Origin: Crotalaria pallida
Taxonomy: Eukaryota > Streptophyta > Magnoliopsida > Fabales > Fabaceae
DNA: 64,000 nucleotides
Direction of reading: 5' to 3'
Assembly: GCA_037953625.1 (NCBI GenBank)
Contig: CM075654.1
Coordinates: forward strand, 52,459,001 to 52,523,000
Below the pieces are notes generated by a model. It did not search any database, was not told where the DNA came from, and worked only from the letters and a program-made list of their open reading frames with translations. This document shows positions 25,096 through 37,078 of the stretch, in pieces (position 1 is the first letter of the stretch; each line of letters starts with the position of its first letter). The translations under genes and the position numbers were made by a program.

Positions 25096-25579
25096 TGTAA
25101 GATTTTAATATCTTAGTATGTCTCATGTGATGTGCATGTGACATGTATTGATGTGTGTTTAGCAAATAAATGATTAAATATTAATGAGCTAAATCATATT
25201 TAGATAAAAAGGGGATTGTTTCTAAAGGCCCGTTAGCTTGATGGAAGCCAATGGATAATAGTTAGGGTTTTTACTCTTTATAAGAAACAGGTCCTGTTCC
25301 TGGCCATAAGGTATTCTTTTCTCTCCCCATCACAGAACGGCTATACTAAACAAATAGCATAGAAAAGAATAGTAGAGGAGGCAAAGGAATAGAAACCGGG
25401 TTTCGTGGCTTTTGGTCAAAGGACATTTGGAGAACTTTCTTCCTTCTAACTCTAACAACTCTAGCAATGGATAGAGGTTAGTAATCGTATTCCTTCTGTC
25501 TCTATAACGTGTGAAAGTCATGTAATTTCAAGATCCTTATTATTGTAGTTGTAACGAATAAATTAAACTACAACTTATA
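25096..25579 (+). repeat. copia LTR, left (484 bp)
   Basis: Starts TGTAAGATTTTAAT after the polypurine tract AAGTGGGAGAA and ends ACAACTTATA just before the primer site. CTTTATAAGAAAC near 25276 is TATA-like. It differs from the right copy (30546-31029) by only about four bases. The terminal dinucleotide is TA rather than CA in both copies. Confidence 0.8.
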
Positions 25580-25581
25580 TG

Positions 25582-25592
25582 TGGTATCAGAG
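25582..25592 (+). promoter_or_regulatory. primer-binding site, initiator tRNA-Met type
   Basis: TGGTATCAGAG directly after the left LTR matches the 3' end of plant initiator tRNA-Met, as in most copia elements. Confidence 0.85.
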
Positions 25593-27839
25593 TCACGTTA
25601 AGAAATTCATGACTTTCCAATTAAGATTTTAGGATTTGGATTGAATCCTAATTATGGTGTTTAGGGAATGAATTTTGCATAAATCCTAATTATGAAATTT
25701 AGGAATTTTTTTGTTTTAAAATCCTAATTATTGAATTTAGGGATATAACGTTTCCGCGTAACTGTTTAAAAAAAAATCTTTAATATAATGATCAATACAT
25801 GTTTTGAATTTTGCGCTGTCACAGAATAATTTTCTGTTAGAGTTAATCCATGAAACAATGAACATGGTATAAAGGTCTTAAGGAATTCATGCAGCAATTC
25901 ATTTTTTCATTGTGCAATTCATCACATAATCCATAGTCCTACTAAATCAAGGTACCCGAGATTGAGGGTGCTGTTATGGACAGGGTTGAATCACGTAATG
26001 GTCATGCACATGAAAATAAGAGATTTTGTGTATTGATGAATTGATAATTTATTATGAAACAATATCACAAGGTTGAATTGGTATTGCTTGATTTGATATT
26101 AATGTATGATGATTTGATCATCATTAAAGTTGTCAAATCATAAAGATATTAATTCCGATTGTATAATTTTATATTATAATAATGAATTAGATTTGAAGTT
26201 AATTGTATGTTGATTTTGTTAATCACCAAAGTGGTCAAATCAGTAAGTAAATTAATTTCAAATCATATGATGATTTTTCAATAACTCATAGATTTGATGC
26301 TATATGAATGACATAATGGTTTGATGTTCTATGGGTATATTGTAGTTCATTGTTATAAGACATTTATGGATCGCCCAAAGGTTTGATTAGTTGTTCTTAT
26401 AATTAATGGACATGACAGTAGGCAATATGTTTGTGCTATTGGTTTATTTATATATCCAAAGACAATAAATAATACTAATTGGTACATATATCATTGTCAA
26501 TTATTGATTATCAATTTTATTAGCATCATTATGTTTGAATGTCGTGTGCTAATGTGCAACCCAAAGGAGAGCGTTAGTGCACATTAATTGTTTAAGTAAT
26601 ATGTACCTTATGTCTCAAAACGTTTATGTAGTACATGTTCTTAATTTTCTGCATTCTCGTGACTTGTATGTGTCAGTGTTATTTGTTCAACTTTCTGACT
26701 AGAGTTTGCAAGTCTTTCTTATCAGTTAAAGAAAAGTTTGTTGCTATTAATGGTGTTAGCAACAATAAAGATAAAGTTTATTATAAAATCTGAGTAATTT
26801 TTAGAAAGATTTGACAAACACTTATGTTATGTTCATGAGGATAAGTGTTGCAGATAACATTAAGATAATTCTCTCCAAAATTGAAAGTAATTAAAAAAAA
26901 TAAGTGAATTTTGTGAGAGTACCCAATATTTTTGTGAGTCTTTTTCTGGGACATTAATGAGTACCCTAACCCCATAAAGCTTGGTGATTTGTGTACTATT
27001 TATGAATGTATAATTAAAAGTAAAATTATTGCAGCAAGATTTAAGTTTAAGTCCTTAGGAATAGTTGTGGATGAGAACTTCTTAGTATAGTTTATGTTTG
27101 CTCATTACCGATTGAGTGTTACTTGTTTTTGAATGAGCTATAACGCCATGAAAGATAATGGGTTGTGCAATAAATTGCACAATATCTTAATTTAAAAGAA
27201 AACAATACTTAAGAATATAAGAAATCTCTTTATCCAACTTTTAAGGACATTAAGGAGCTGGAAATAAATGTGTGAAGAAACATGATAAGGGCAAAGGATC
27301 ACTTAGAATTAATGAGGCATATGTGAAAACTCATATGAAAGAACCTCATTATCATAAATGTCATTTTGTGCAAAAAATGTTGAATTCAGAAGAAGTGCAT
27401 AAAATGAAAATCTTGATTCTATGAAAGATAAGTTTAAAGCTTATGTATGTTTGAGTCAAACTTAATCAAAAATCCACATAAATTTGGTGGATTGATCCTG
27501 GATGAATCGGAACATGTTTCTAGCATAATGAATTTTGTTTAATCCATACCATAAACCCACATGTAAAGTATGTGTTTGTGGGAATAAAGTGAAGGTTCTA
27601 GTAGAACTTGTCAGGATTTAATGTTTAATCCTTGATATTGGGCATCACCTAGACTCATTGGAAACCTTTTAGGTACCTAGTTTTTCTAGGAGTTTGGTTT
27701 ATTATCTAGGATTAATGTTACTAGATACTCTTTTATGTTTGGTTATGGATGTTTCAATTTATTTAAGTATAATTATCACATTGATATTTGTATAATAGTG
27801 ATAGTTATATAAATTGAATTTTAAATGATTTTTTGCAAA

Positions 27840-28560
27840 TTTGTGGCATAAGTGTTTGGGTCATAAATCCAAGGAAAGAATGGAAAGCTTTATAAGGAAC
27901 AAATTAAAATCTTTCCATATTTGGATTTTATTGGCCTAATTATTTGTGCAGATTGTATTAAAGGAAAGAAAAATCAAAGACACAAAGAAAGGAGCCACAA
28001 GAAGGATCCAACTTCTTGAAAATGTGTTCTTCAAAACTTGTGGACCTCTGATGTTAACTTTCTTTTTAGAAAGGAAAATGAATGTGATCGTCTTTATTGA
28101 TAACTATTCATGTTATAGTTATGTTTTGAAAATTTTTACTTGAATAAAGTAGAAAGTTAAGTACATATAGATGAATGTTATCAATTACGATATAGATGAT
28201 GACTAACATGAAAGAATTAATTAAAATGGACAGCATCTGTGACTGTTCATTAAACTCCTCAAGAATTGAGTAATTTGTGTGTATGCCACTTACACTGCAG
28301 CGAAATGGTGTATATAGGGCATAACAGAAAAGTAATGAATATGGTTAGGAGTATGATATTTAGTCTTTACCCGCATTTGTGAATGTATGTCTTGAAACTG
28401 TCATTTGTCTATTGAACAGAGTTCTTAGTAAGACAGTGCCAAAGACAATTTTGAACTGTGTTTATAGGATACCCAATTTAAGGCACCTGCATGTTTAAGG
28501 TTGTCGGCATAAACAAGGATTGCAATCCGCCAGAAAAGAAAATGGATATAAAACATTAGT
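27840..28560 (+). pseudogene. copia integrase relic
   Basis: Readable pieces include CGPLMLTFFLERKMNVIVFI followed by DNYSCYSYV, the start of the integrase catalytic core (D of the DDE triad in FIDDYSR). Further on, TAPQTP.LNGV-like and other pieces appear in shifted frames. The upstream zinc-finger part and the later catalytic residues are disrupted. Not functional. Confidence 0.65.
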
Positions 28561-28989
28561 GAGTATTTCACTGATTATCCATATAAATCAAAAGGTATAG
28601 ACCTTACTGTTCTAATCATAGTATAAGAACCATTGAAATTGTGAATGACAGGTTTACTGAGAATTGTGAAATTAGTGGGAGTATAGTTCCACATAACGTG
28701 GAAATTAACGGAGTTAGGGTGCAAGTTCCTATAATTTGTAATTTGTTCTTCTACCTCAACAATAGTTTCTTTTATTGTTGAATTGTATAACAATAAAGTA
28801 TGAAATGAATCCACTATTCACAACGATTCTACTTTAGAAGAACCACGAGAAATAGTATTAAAAAAAAAGAAATTGCTATTTCGAATGTTTTAAGTGGTTT
28901 ATCTACAAGAATATGAATTTGACTTAGTCATTAATGATAACGATGTGTTGTTTTACAAGCAGTAAGTTGTGATAATATTGATAAATATT

Positions 28990-30545
28990 TTTATATGTGA
29001 GACCTTGTAGAATTGCCTAAAGGTTACACGAGAGTTGAGGGGTAAATGAGTCTTTTGGACCAAATATAACTCTCGTGACAACCTTGAACGTTACAAGGCC
29101 AAATTTGTTGTCAATGATTTCCCTCGCAAAGTTGGCATTGACCGTTAATGAGTTATTTTGACCAATTACCTGAAAGAATTTATTCAATATTATCATCATG
29201 GCATATGTAGTCCGTAATGATTTGGAACTGTAGTAGAAGAATGTGAAAACAACCTTTATGAATTTTAGAGGAGGGTGTTTATGTGGATGACCCACTAATG
29301 TGGTTCTCAATTGAAAAGAATGAACACATAATGTGCAAATTTGAGGAAATTAATATACAAATTTAAACAAACATCCCACCAATAGTATCTGAAAGATAGT
29401 CAATGATACTATTGTTCTTTTTAGATTTAAGGAAACACAATTAACTTGTGTAAGTATCTGAAAGTCAGTGGGAGTGAGTTTATTATGTTGATTCTGTATG
29501 TTATTATATCTTGCTTGCAACTTATTATCTTGGTCTTTTACACTAGACTAAAAAATTTTTTTCTAGTAACTTTGAATGAAAGATATAGGTGAGTCGAGCC
29601 ATGTGATTAGAAAATGAATATTCTAGAATATGTCCCATGAATTTTTAGGCTTATCTCATAAAGCATATATCATTAAAGTATTAGAATGATTTAGAATGAA
29701 TAAAATTTACGTTAAGGAAGTATTAACTATACTCATAAAGTCTTGAGGTATTAGCATGAAAAGAATAAATACATGCTTACTTCTGTAATGAATGATCACA
29801 TTGAGGTGATCAGAATGTTGAATTTGTAACAAGTTTTGAGGTTACAATTCAAACTAATTGACTGCAAAATTTTATTTCGGGGCTTAGAACTGTCGACAAT
29901 ATTGCTTAGCCGCTGAAAACGTATTATGGTGTTTTGCAGCAATGACAAGTACTATAAAAGTGCTAAAAGTATGTGAATGAAGTACTTTGTCTCTAAAGAA
30001 TGAGATCAGAAACAAAGATTGTCAATAGAGCATATTAGCACAAATCTTATGATTGTTAATCCCTTGAAAGAAGGGTTATTGCCTAAACATTTATTGAACA
30101 TGTTGAAAGTATAGGCATTACTGTTGTTAAGTAAAATTGAATTTGATGTTGACATCCTTATGTATGATGTAATTGACACGTTGAGCTCATTTATGATATG
30201 TTTGATATGTTTCTGATTACCTGTTCTCTAGAACGGCATGCATTATTGTATTAGAGTAATGTAAACAGGTATTGTCTTGAATAAAGACATTATGGACCAA
30301 TTATGTATTTCCTAATTATAGATCATGTTAAGGAAAAGACTATTTTGTGGTACATGGAAGGAATTATGTCGAACAAATGATGTACAACCGCCATGACCCG
30401 AATTAGTTCCTATCTTTAATCATGATTAATAGAGCATCTAAGTATAAAATGATTTAGCAATGTAAATGCGCATTAATTGTTTATTTAATTATTTTGTTTA
30501 TTAGACCATAATGTTGAATTGTGTCACATGAGCCAAGTGAGAGAA
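28990..30545 (+). pseudogene. copia reverse transcriptase and RNase H relic
   Basis: From about 28997 the frame reads VELPKGYTRVEGK, then WTKYNSRDNLERYKAKFVV, the conserved entry to copia RT. Then a jump leads to MDVKTTF-like remnants. Near 30010-30110 it reads SIEHI.TNLMIVNPLKEGL, the end of RNase H in Tork-type elements. Stops and frameshifts abound. The part from 29157 on is duplicated at 23714. Confidence 0.65.
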
Positions 30546-31029
30546 TGTAAGATTTTAATATCTTAGTATGTCTCATGTGATGTGCATGTGACATGTATTG
30601 ATGTGTGTTTAGTAAATAAATGATTAAATATTAATGAGCTAAATCATATTTAGATAAAAAGGGGATTGTTTCTAAAGGCCCGTTAGCTTGATGGAAGCCA
30701 ATGGATAATAGTTAGGGTTTTTACTCTTTATAAGAAACAGGTCATGTTCCTGGCCATAAGGTATTCTTTTCTCTCCCCATCACAGAACGACTATACTAAA
30801 CAAATAGCATAGAAAAGAATAGTAGAGGAGGCAAAGGAATAGAAACTGGGTTTCGTGGCTTTTGGTCAAAGGACATTTGGAGAACTTTCTTCCTTCTAAC
30901 TCTAACAACTCTAGCAATGGATAGAGGTTAGTAATCGTATTCCTTCTGTCTCTATAACGTGTGAAAGTCATGTAATTTCAAGATCCTTATTATTGTAGTT
31001 GTAACGAATAAATTAAACTACAACTTATA
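30546..31029 (+). repeat. copia LTR, right (484 bp)
   Basis: Same length and limits as the left LTR, preceded by AAGTGAGAGAA (polypurine tract with one change). It ends ACAACTTATA, after which the sequence returns to the host LTR. Confidence 0.8.
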
Positions 31030-32741
31030 CTTCAATCATTAAGCAAGACATTAGATTAAAACAAAATCATTTCCTTTATTTCTCCTCTTGGCCGAATCAC
31101 ATTTAGGAGAAATTGGAAATTTTTGCACAAATAAAGCAACACATAAGTATACACTAACAATCCATCTTTATTACTCCATTTCAAGCATACCTCAAAGCAT
31201 AAAACAAAAATCCTTTAGGCAAATATTAAGAAAAACCGTATGGCCTTCAAATCATAATGCATGTTCATTTTAATCCTTTGAGCTCTCATCCTCGTACATT
31301 AGGGCTTTGAAATTATAGAGAAACACAAAAATCCAACATGCATCAAGAACAAAAATTTATTCCATTTGTTTCTTGTCTTGGCCGAAACATATTCACAGGG
31401 AAAAATCAAAAATATTTGCAACACAAGCTAAGATACCAATATTTATTTCAAGATCAAGAATCAAACCATCAAAAGAAAGCAAAAAAAATCATTTAGGTAA
31501 AAAATAAGCAAAAACCCGTAGGGACCTCTTTGGTTCTTGCATGTCCCTTTTTCATCTTTAACTTAAATCCACACATATTTAGACTTGAAAACATAGATCC
31601 ATAAAAAAAACCAACATGCAATAATGTATTTTAAGCAAATCAACAACTTTTCCAAATAAAACATGCAAAGAATTCGAAAATAAAAGGAGGAGAAAATAGA
31701 AAGAAGAATGAATACCTAATAGGAGATTGACAATGATGTTGGAAATCAAAAGGCTCTCTCCTTCTTCCTTGGGGTGTGTCACGGCCTCCACCTCCCTTTC
31801 TCTATATCTCTCTTATTTTTCTCTAAGTTAGAAAATGGCAAGAAGCAAAATGAAAACATGTGGGTGGGGGACCTATTTATAAGGGTGATTAGAATGGGGT
31901 TCATGGACTAAAATTGTTGGGTATTAAAATTTCAAGAGCCTCTCCCCATATTTCCACTACTTCCTCACGGTTTCATTCATTCAAAAAGGGGTGAGACTTT
32001 GCAATTTTATTAATTGTGTATGATGAGTAGTAATTTAATGAAGTATAAGTAGGTTTAGGTAGGGTATTATGGGATAAAGTGGATGGAGAAAATACAAAGA
32101 CATGCATGGGTTAATAATCCACTCTAGATAGGGTCATTGATTATTATATGTCTCCTATAAGGTACATATAGGGTGGCTGTACTTTAATTAGGGTGGGTTA
32201 CATTTAATTGGGTTACCCTAGGGTCTTGTGCACTCTTAAATGTATGTCTAATAATTTAAAATTCAAAATGCACACATAATTAAAAATCGTGCATCATCAT
32301 TATACTGTGAAAAATAATATTTTTCCCACACAGTAAATATAATAATATTTAAAAATCATAATTCACTTTTCTCGAATAATAAAACATTATAAATTCTCAA
32401 AATAATAAAATTTCCGTGACTACAGAAATAAACTACAAACTGTACAAAAACAAATTCTACATTTCAATACGATTGTTTTGACTGTAAATTCGTATGATTC
32501 CGATTTACCAGTCAAAAGTTATGAATTTTCAAAGTTAATAAATCCTTTTAAATCAATAACGAATACTTTCTTCAAAACACAAAATAAAATAATTCATTAT
32601 TATAAAATAAATTCCAAAAGATCAATTCCACCCATAAATATATATCGAATAATATATATTTATAAATTCAAAAAGAAATGCCCAATCAGAAATTCTCAAA
32701 AATCAATTTATTAAAATGGGGAAAATTGCGAGTATTATAAT

Positions 32742-33557
32742 TGTAAAATCCTAAGTTTTATGTTTATATAGAAAATGTTAGAAACTAGTAATTTAGTATG
32801 TATGATCTTTTAGTATGCCTAAGATAACTTAGAAACCATTAGAATGAGTTAGAAAAATGAAACTTTTCAGGAACTACTCAAATAGTACAAGGACTACACG
32901 AGTAGCCTATTAATCAAACAATCAGATTATTAAAATTTTAATGCAATACTCGAGTAGCCATCCGACTACTTGAGTAGGCCGTAAATTCCAGCCATGAAAA
33001 ACACGTTTTGGCTCAAATTTCTTCATGGTTTCCTTTCCCAAAAGTCACGACCTTCTTGCCCCTTTCATGCCCTAGGGATTTCAAATCTTGAATCAACACC
33101 AAAAATCAACAATTCATCATCCCATAACCACTTCCCATCATTTATCCATGACTTTCCCTCTCTAAAAACTCCATATTAATACCTCTCCTCTCATCTTCAA
33201 GAACACCCATAAAACCCTAACCCCTAAATCAAGTGAAGCTCTTACCATAAACTAAGATAGAAAGGTTAGGAAGAGAAGGAACACAAAGGAATAGGAGCTA
33301 GGAAGTTTAGATTGAAGCTTTAGGGAGGAGTCTCTCTCTCTACCTTTCCTTCTCTTTTCGATGAAACTTAGTTTATACTAAAATTTCATGCAATGATAAG
33401 AAAATGATACCTATATTTTATATAAATTGATCTAGATCTGACAAGTGAAAAGTCTATTTTTGGGAAAGATCCATATTTTAAACGAAACTCCGTCAATTTT
33501 TCCTTAAATTTTTATTATTTAAATATATTAAATGGAATAAAAAGGTAGGATGTTATA
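32742..33557 (+). mobile_element. 0.8-kb solo LTR with ACTCGAGT-type motifs
   Basis: Starts TGTAAAATCCT and ends AGGATGTTATA (reverse complement TATAACATCCT). The left flank, broken by the long LTR that entered three bases into this element, reads TCTCAA(T) at 18852-18858. The right flank reads TCTCAA at 33558-33563, a 5-6-bp target duplication. ACTACACGAGTAG, ATACTCGAGTAG and CTACTTGAGTAG lie at about 32894-32980, some 190 bp before a TATA-like CCATATTAATACC. No coding sequence. Confidence 0.65.
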
Positions 33558-33563
33558 TCTCAA

Positions 33564-33990
33564 AGGGGTTTTTCGAATAGGGAATGTCGAAAGTCCCCGA
33601 GAGAAGAACTTGCATGAGGAATAGGATGGATACCCCGAATTCAAGTCCTGTGATTCCACTTGCTTGCGCTTGAAACTGAGCCAGGTAATCCTTGAGGGAT
33701 CAGAATGTTTCCAGCCCCCTATGGATTAGGTGGGCATAATTGTAGGAGAGAATCTCGGAGATCATAAATGCTTATGGATCCTCGAAACCTAGGTTAGTTG
33801 CAGAATATAAGCCTTGCATCTAGCAATGTGTTAGAAGAACTCACAAGTTCCAGGGATCGGCTTGCCGAATGTAAAATGATTGGTCTCCTAATCATGGATT
33901 CATGGATTCAATAGGGCAATAGTTCTATCTAGATACACTCGGATAAAGTTGATCGGAGGTCTGGTCCATTACACCCTCAGTAAAACCGAA
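33564..33990 (-). pseudogene. gag relic of the old Ty3/gypsy, upstream piece
   Basis: On the minus strand KDYLAQFQAQASGITGLEFG can be read, the plant gypsy gag region where L(K)DYLARF is followed by an amphipathic stretch. The frame then leads into the target duplication of the 0.8-kb LTR and continues at 18858. Several stops and shifts are present upstream. Confidence 0.55.
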
Positions 33991-34813
33991 CCAAATTAAT
34001 CATGAATCAACAATTCGTTCAAAATAGATCAACTAGTATTTTTTTTGGAAAACTACAACATTTGAAACTGAAATAAAAGAAATGTGGCATAAGTTGAAAC
34101 AATAAAATAAAGGTGGATCTTTGACCTCTGAGATTGAATGAACTTGAAGTATGCCTAGGCTAAAAATTAAAAGACAAGTCCCAAACTAGCCAATCCAAGT
34201 AGAAATTATGGAAAATATATAAAAAAATATTTTCAATAAAGAAATTCCCCTATGATTTAAATTGCATACGTTGCGACCATTTGATTAATAAGAAGGTCCA
34301 AATACAGAATTCAATAAGAAGGCATTAAAGTTACAAAGCCCATAAGAATGTAAATAAACTTGTCTTGGATCATTTCCCTAACCTAACCCAAATTTGAACC
34401 CAAACCCATCCCCATCTTTTGACTTTCCTCAACTTCCTTCTCTTTCTTGTCCTTTAAAACTATCTTCATGTATGAGTGTATACACCGTGTTTATTAATAT
34501 GAAAACAAGGCGAAATCCTTTAGTAGAAGTAGCAATTAATAGTTATTATTTTATATAACGGCAAAACTGCTTCTTTGGTCCCTTAAGTTTTTTATTTGTT
34601 CTAAAGTGGCCCCTTAAGTTTTTTTTTGTTTGAAAGTGGTCCCTTAAGTTTAGTTCCGTTAGCACAGTTGATCCTTCCATTAAATATTCCGTCTCCGATC
34701 ATCTTCTCTGGAAAGCATCCAATATTTTCCGGTGAAACACCATTTTTTCCGCCAAATCTCTTTAACCTATAACTCAACTTCATTTATAATCCAACTAATC
34801 TCACTTATACACT
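33991..34813. other. no gene; T-rich repeat piece
   Basis: 34575-34665 holds three units of 'GGTCCCTTAAGTTTT' type (about 30-35 bp apart), a word set typical of dispersed plant repeats. The matching other end is not seen. The remainder is AT-rich. Confidence 0.4.
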
Positions 34814-37040
34814 TGTTGACTTGAAGTCAAATTTCGTCAAGTGGAAAGAATGTCGAACACATAAGTGACATCGATGGGGATGTACTTAAGTGACCTGCCT
34901 AAAAGTGATTTCGAAGGATTTTTACGTGTGCCGACAGAATGGGAAAGGTCGACGATATAGGTGATGTCGACGGAAGTGTACTTAAGCAAATTGCTTAAAA
35001 GTGACTTCAAAGGATATGAACGCATGTCGACAAATGGAGGAGTCATAATGAGGACGGCGTCGATAGAGCATTAATGTGAAAGCCAAGAAGGTCAGAGAAG
35101 GAATGATGATGCATTGGGAACAGGAGAACGGTCACATCAACATTTAATGCACTTCTTCATGGCTATAAATACGTCACTTCAGACGTTCAAAAGGCCAAAG
35201 TGTGTTGATGTTAGAAATGATGGACAAACTTTGTGATTTCTGGAAAGAAGAGAAGTTGTTCGAAAGAATGAAGATGAAGAATATCAAAGATTAAACATGT
35301 GAGATTAAAGGGATTCAGAATAGGGAGGAAGACTGTCAAAATATTTACTTCGAATCCCCACTTTTCCCTCTTTATGGTTAAAGATTAAACACGTGAGATT
35401 ACATAGGGATCACCTCTTGTATTTTGAGCTGAGATGACAAACCTAGATGAAGGGCATACTCCAGCTGGGATACTAGTTCAGGTGGTACCTAGGGTTCTTC
35501 CGTAACTCAAAGTTGAAACCTTTTCCCAGGAAAAGCTTTGAATATCTTTCCATTTAAAGAGGGAAAAGAAAAGTCCTCTATGGATAATCCCTCAGGAGAA
35601 ATTGCAACATGATCACTGGTTAGGCCGATGGCCAAAAATATGGTTAAGTCAATAATCATGTAACCAATATCGACTAGGGGATTAATTCAATTAGAGGCTG
35701 ACACCTTGTCGAAAGGAGCTTGGTGTCGACTGGGATCCTAGGAGCCCAATAGGCAGGAGAATGTCACTTCGACAAAGTTGGTAAGGACTTGTCAAAAATC
35801 CCAAGAGTTTAAAAGTGGCTTTATTTCAGTTGTGGGAAGATGCTTGTCGAAGAAATAATTGAAGACTACCGAAGAAACATGGATAAAGAGGAACAAACGA
35901 AGGAACTGCATCTTGGGTAGTTGTTTTGTGGGTAGTTGTTAGTGAGAACGTGGCTGCTGCAGTTATGCAGAATGTGCCCAATAACGTAGTGTAAGGGTAG
36001 TTGATTTCTTGGACTATAAATAGGTAATTATTAGTTTGTAATTAGGGATGGAAAAAACCCATACCCGCTTGAATCCCACCCGTTTTGGTTGGGAAACCCG
36101 CTCTGATTGGGTTTGGAGAAACCCGAAACCGAAATCCGTTTTAAAAAGATGGGGTCGGGGCGGGTTTGGTATTTTAAGTACCCGCCCGGCCCCCGCTCCC
36201 AAACCCGCTCTGATATAAAATTAAAATAATTTTCATTATATTTATTGTTAAAATGGTAAAGCAAAACTAACATATTTAGCTAAAACCACGATTTAATTCT
36301 TAAGTTCTTAGATATTTTTAAAATACGATGTTTATTATTATATATTATTTGAATTATAATGTATCTTATGTGTGATTTTTGTTAAATACAAAAAAAAAAA
36401 TTTTAAAAAATAATTGGATGGGTTACCCGCGGGTTTTCTTGAACCCGACGGGGATGGGTTTGGTTTACACTTTTTCATACCCGCCCCGCACCCGAATCCG
36501 CCCCGCTTTTGATGGGTGCGGGGTTGGCATTGTCAAAACCCGCCCCAAACCCGACCCGTTGCCATGCCTATTTGTAATCGACACTGACACATTGGTAATC
36601 ATCCTAACATCTCACCGCAAGCATATTAACGGAGAAAATGCCATTGTAATAATCACTTTACATTCCAAGCATATTAACGGAGAAAATTCCATTGCAATCT
36701 TTTTGCTTTCCTTTACCTTTCTCAGCACATTTAAATTCTGACTTTACGTTTCTAGTACATTTAAATTCTGCCTTTACCTTTCCAACACCTTTAAATTCTT
36801 GCACTTTACCGCTTTCCCTTTACGTTTCCGCCGATTTATCTTCCCGTCATTTACGTTTCTCAAGCCCATTTACGTTTTCGCCAAGATAAAGACATAAATC
36901 CGCAAAAACAGCCCAATCCCAACACAAGATTACGATTTAATCAATCAAATCCCGCAATCGCTTAATACCTTTGACTCTACTTTTGACTCGGTTTCGCTCG
37001 ATTGGCGAACTGGCACGCCCCGCATCGAATCCGTCCAACA
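34814..37040 (+). repeat. 5' LTR of the gag-PMD gypsy element
   Basis: TGTTGACTTGAAGTC... to ...ATCCGTCCAACA, interrupted by the hAT MITE at 36043-36570. Net length is about 1.69 kb. GGACTATAAATAGG near 36010 is the TATA box. Many GTCGA words occur, as in the 3' LTR. Confidence 0.85.
36043..36570. mobile_element. 528-bp hAT MITE with perfect 8-bp TSD
   Basis: Ends TAGGGATGG and, reverse-complemented, TAGGCATGGCAACGGG. The exact 8-bp duplication TTTGTAAT is at 36035-36042 and 36571-36578. ACCCGCCC/GGGCGGGT-type words fill both subterminal parts, and the centre is AT-rich. No transposase. It lies just downstream of the LTR TATA box; the 3' LTR lacks it, so it came after the LTRs were made. Confidence 0.9.
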
Positions 37041-37043
37041 AGT

Positions 37044-37062
37044 TTGGCACGCCCAGTGGGAC
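37044..37062 (+). promoter_or_regulatory. probable primer-binding site of the gypsy element
   Basis: TTGGCACGCCCAGTGGGAC follows the 5' LTR after a few bases. It begins with TGG, the complement of the CCA tail of a tRNA. The tRNA species is not identified. A similar TGGCACGCCCC lies at 37011 within the LTR end. Confidence 0.6.
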
Positions 37063-37078
37063 TGATTCGGAGTAACTT

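Larger units (their letters stand above)
23714..31029 (+). mobile_element. tandem, LTR-sharing Ty1/copia (Tork/TAR-like), coding-dead
   Basis: The order is: truncated 3' internal part (23714-25095), LTR (25096-25579), primer site and internal region (25580-30545), second LTR (30546-31029). 23714-25579 and 29157-31029 are near-identical copies, so two elements share one LTR. Integrase, RT and RNase H remnants can be read but are full of stops and frameshifts. It sits in a subrepeat of the long solo LTR, and no clean target duplication is left because the left end is truncated. Confidence 0.8.
18862..32739 (-). mobile_element. very long solo LTR (about 6.6 kb net) with a nested copia
   Basis: The left end TGTAACACCCCG and worn right end GTATTATA (reverse complement TATAATAC) are flanked by an exact 5-bp duplication ATTGT (18857-18861 and 32740-32744). 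A TATA box TATAAATA on the minus strand (complement of 31874-31881) followed by CT-rich leader-like sequence sets the orientation. I see no primer site, gag or pol apart from the nested element at 23714-31029. Three units with GGCCGAA at about 23603, 31090 and 31380 show that the LTR holds ~290-bp tandem subrepeats, one of which was interrupted by the copia. ACCC(A/G)CGGGT-like palindromic words occur at about 19966-20052. Confidence 0.7.
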
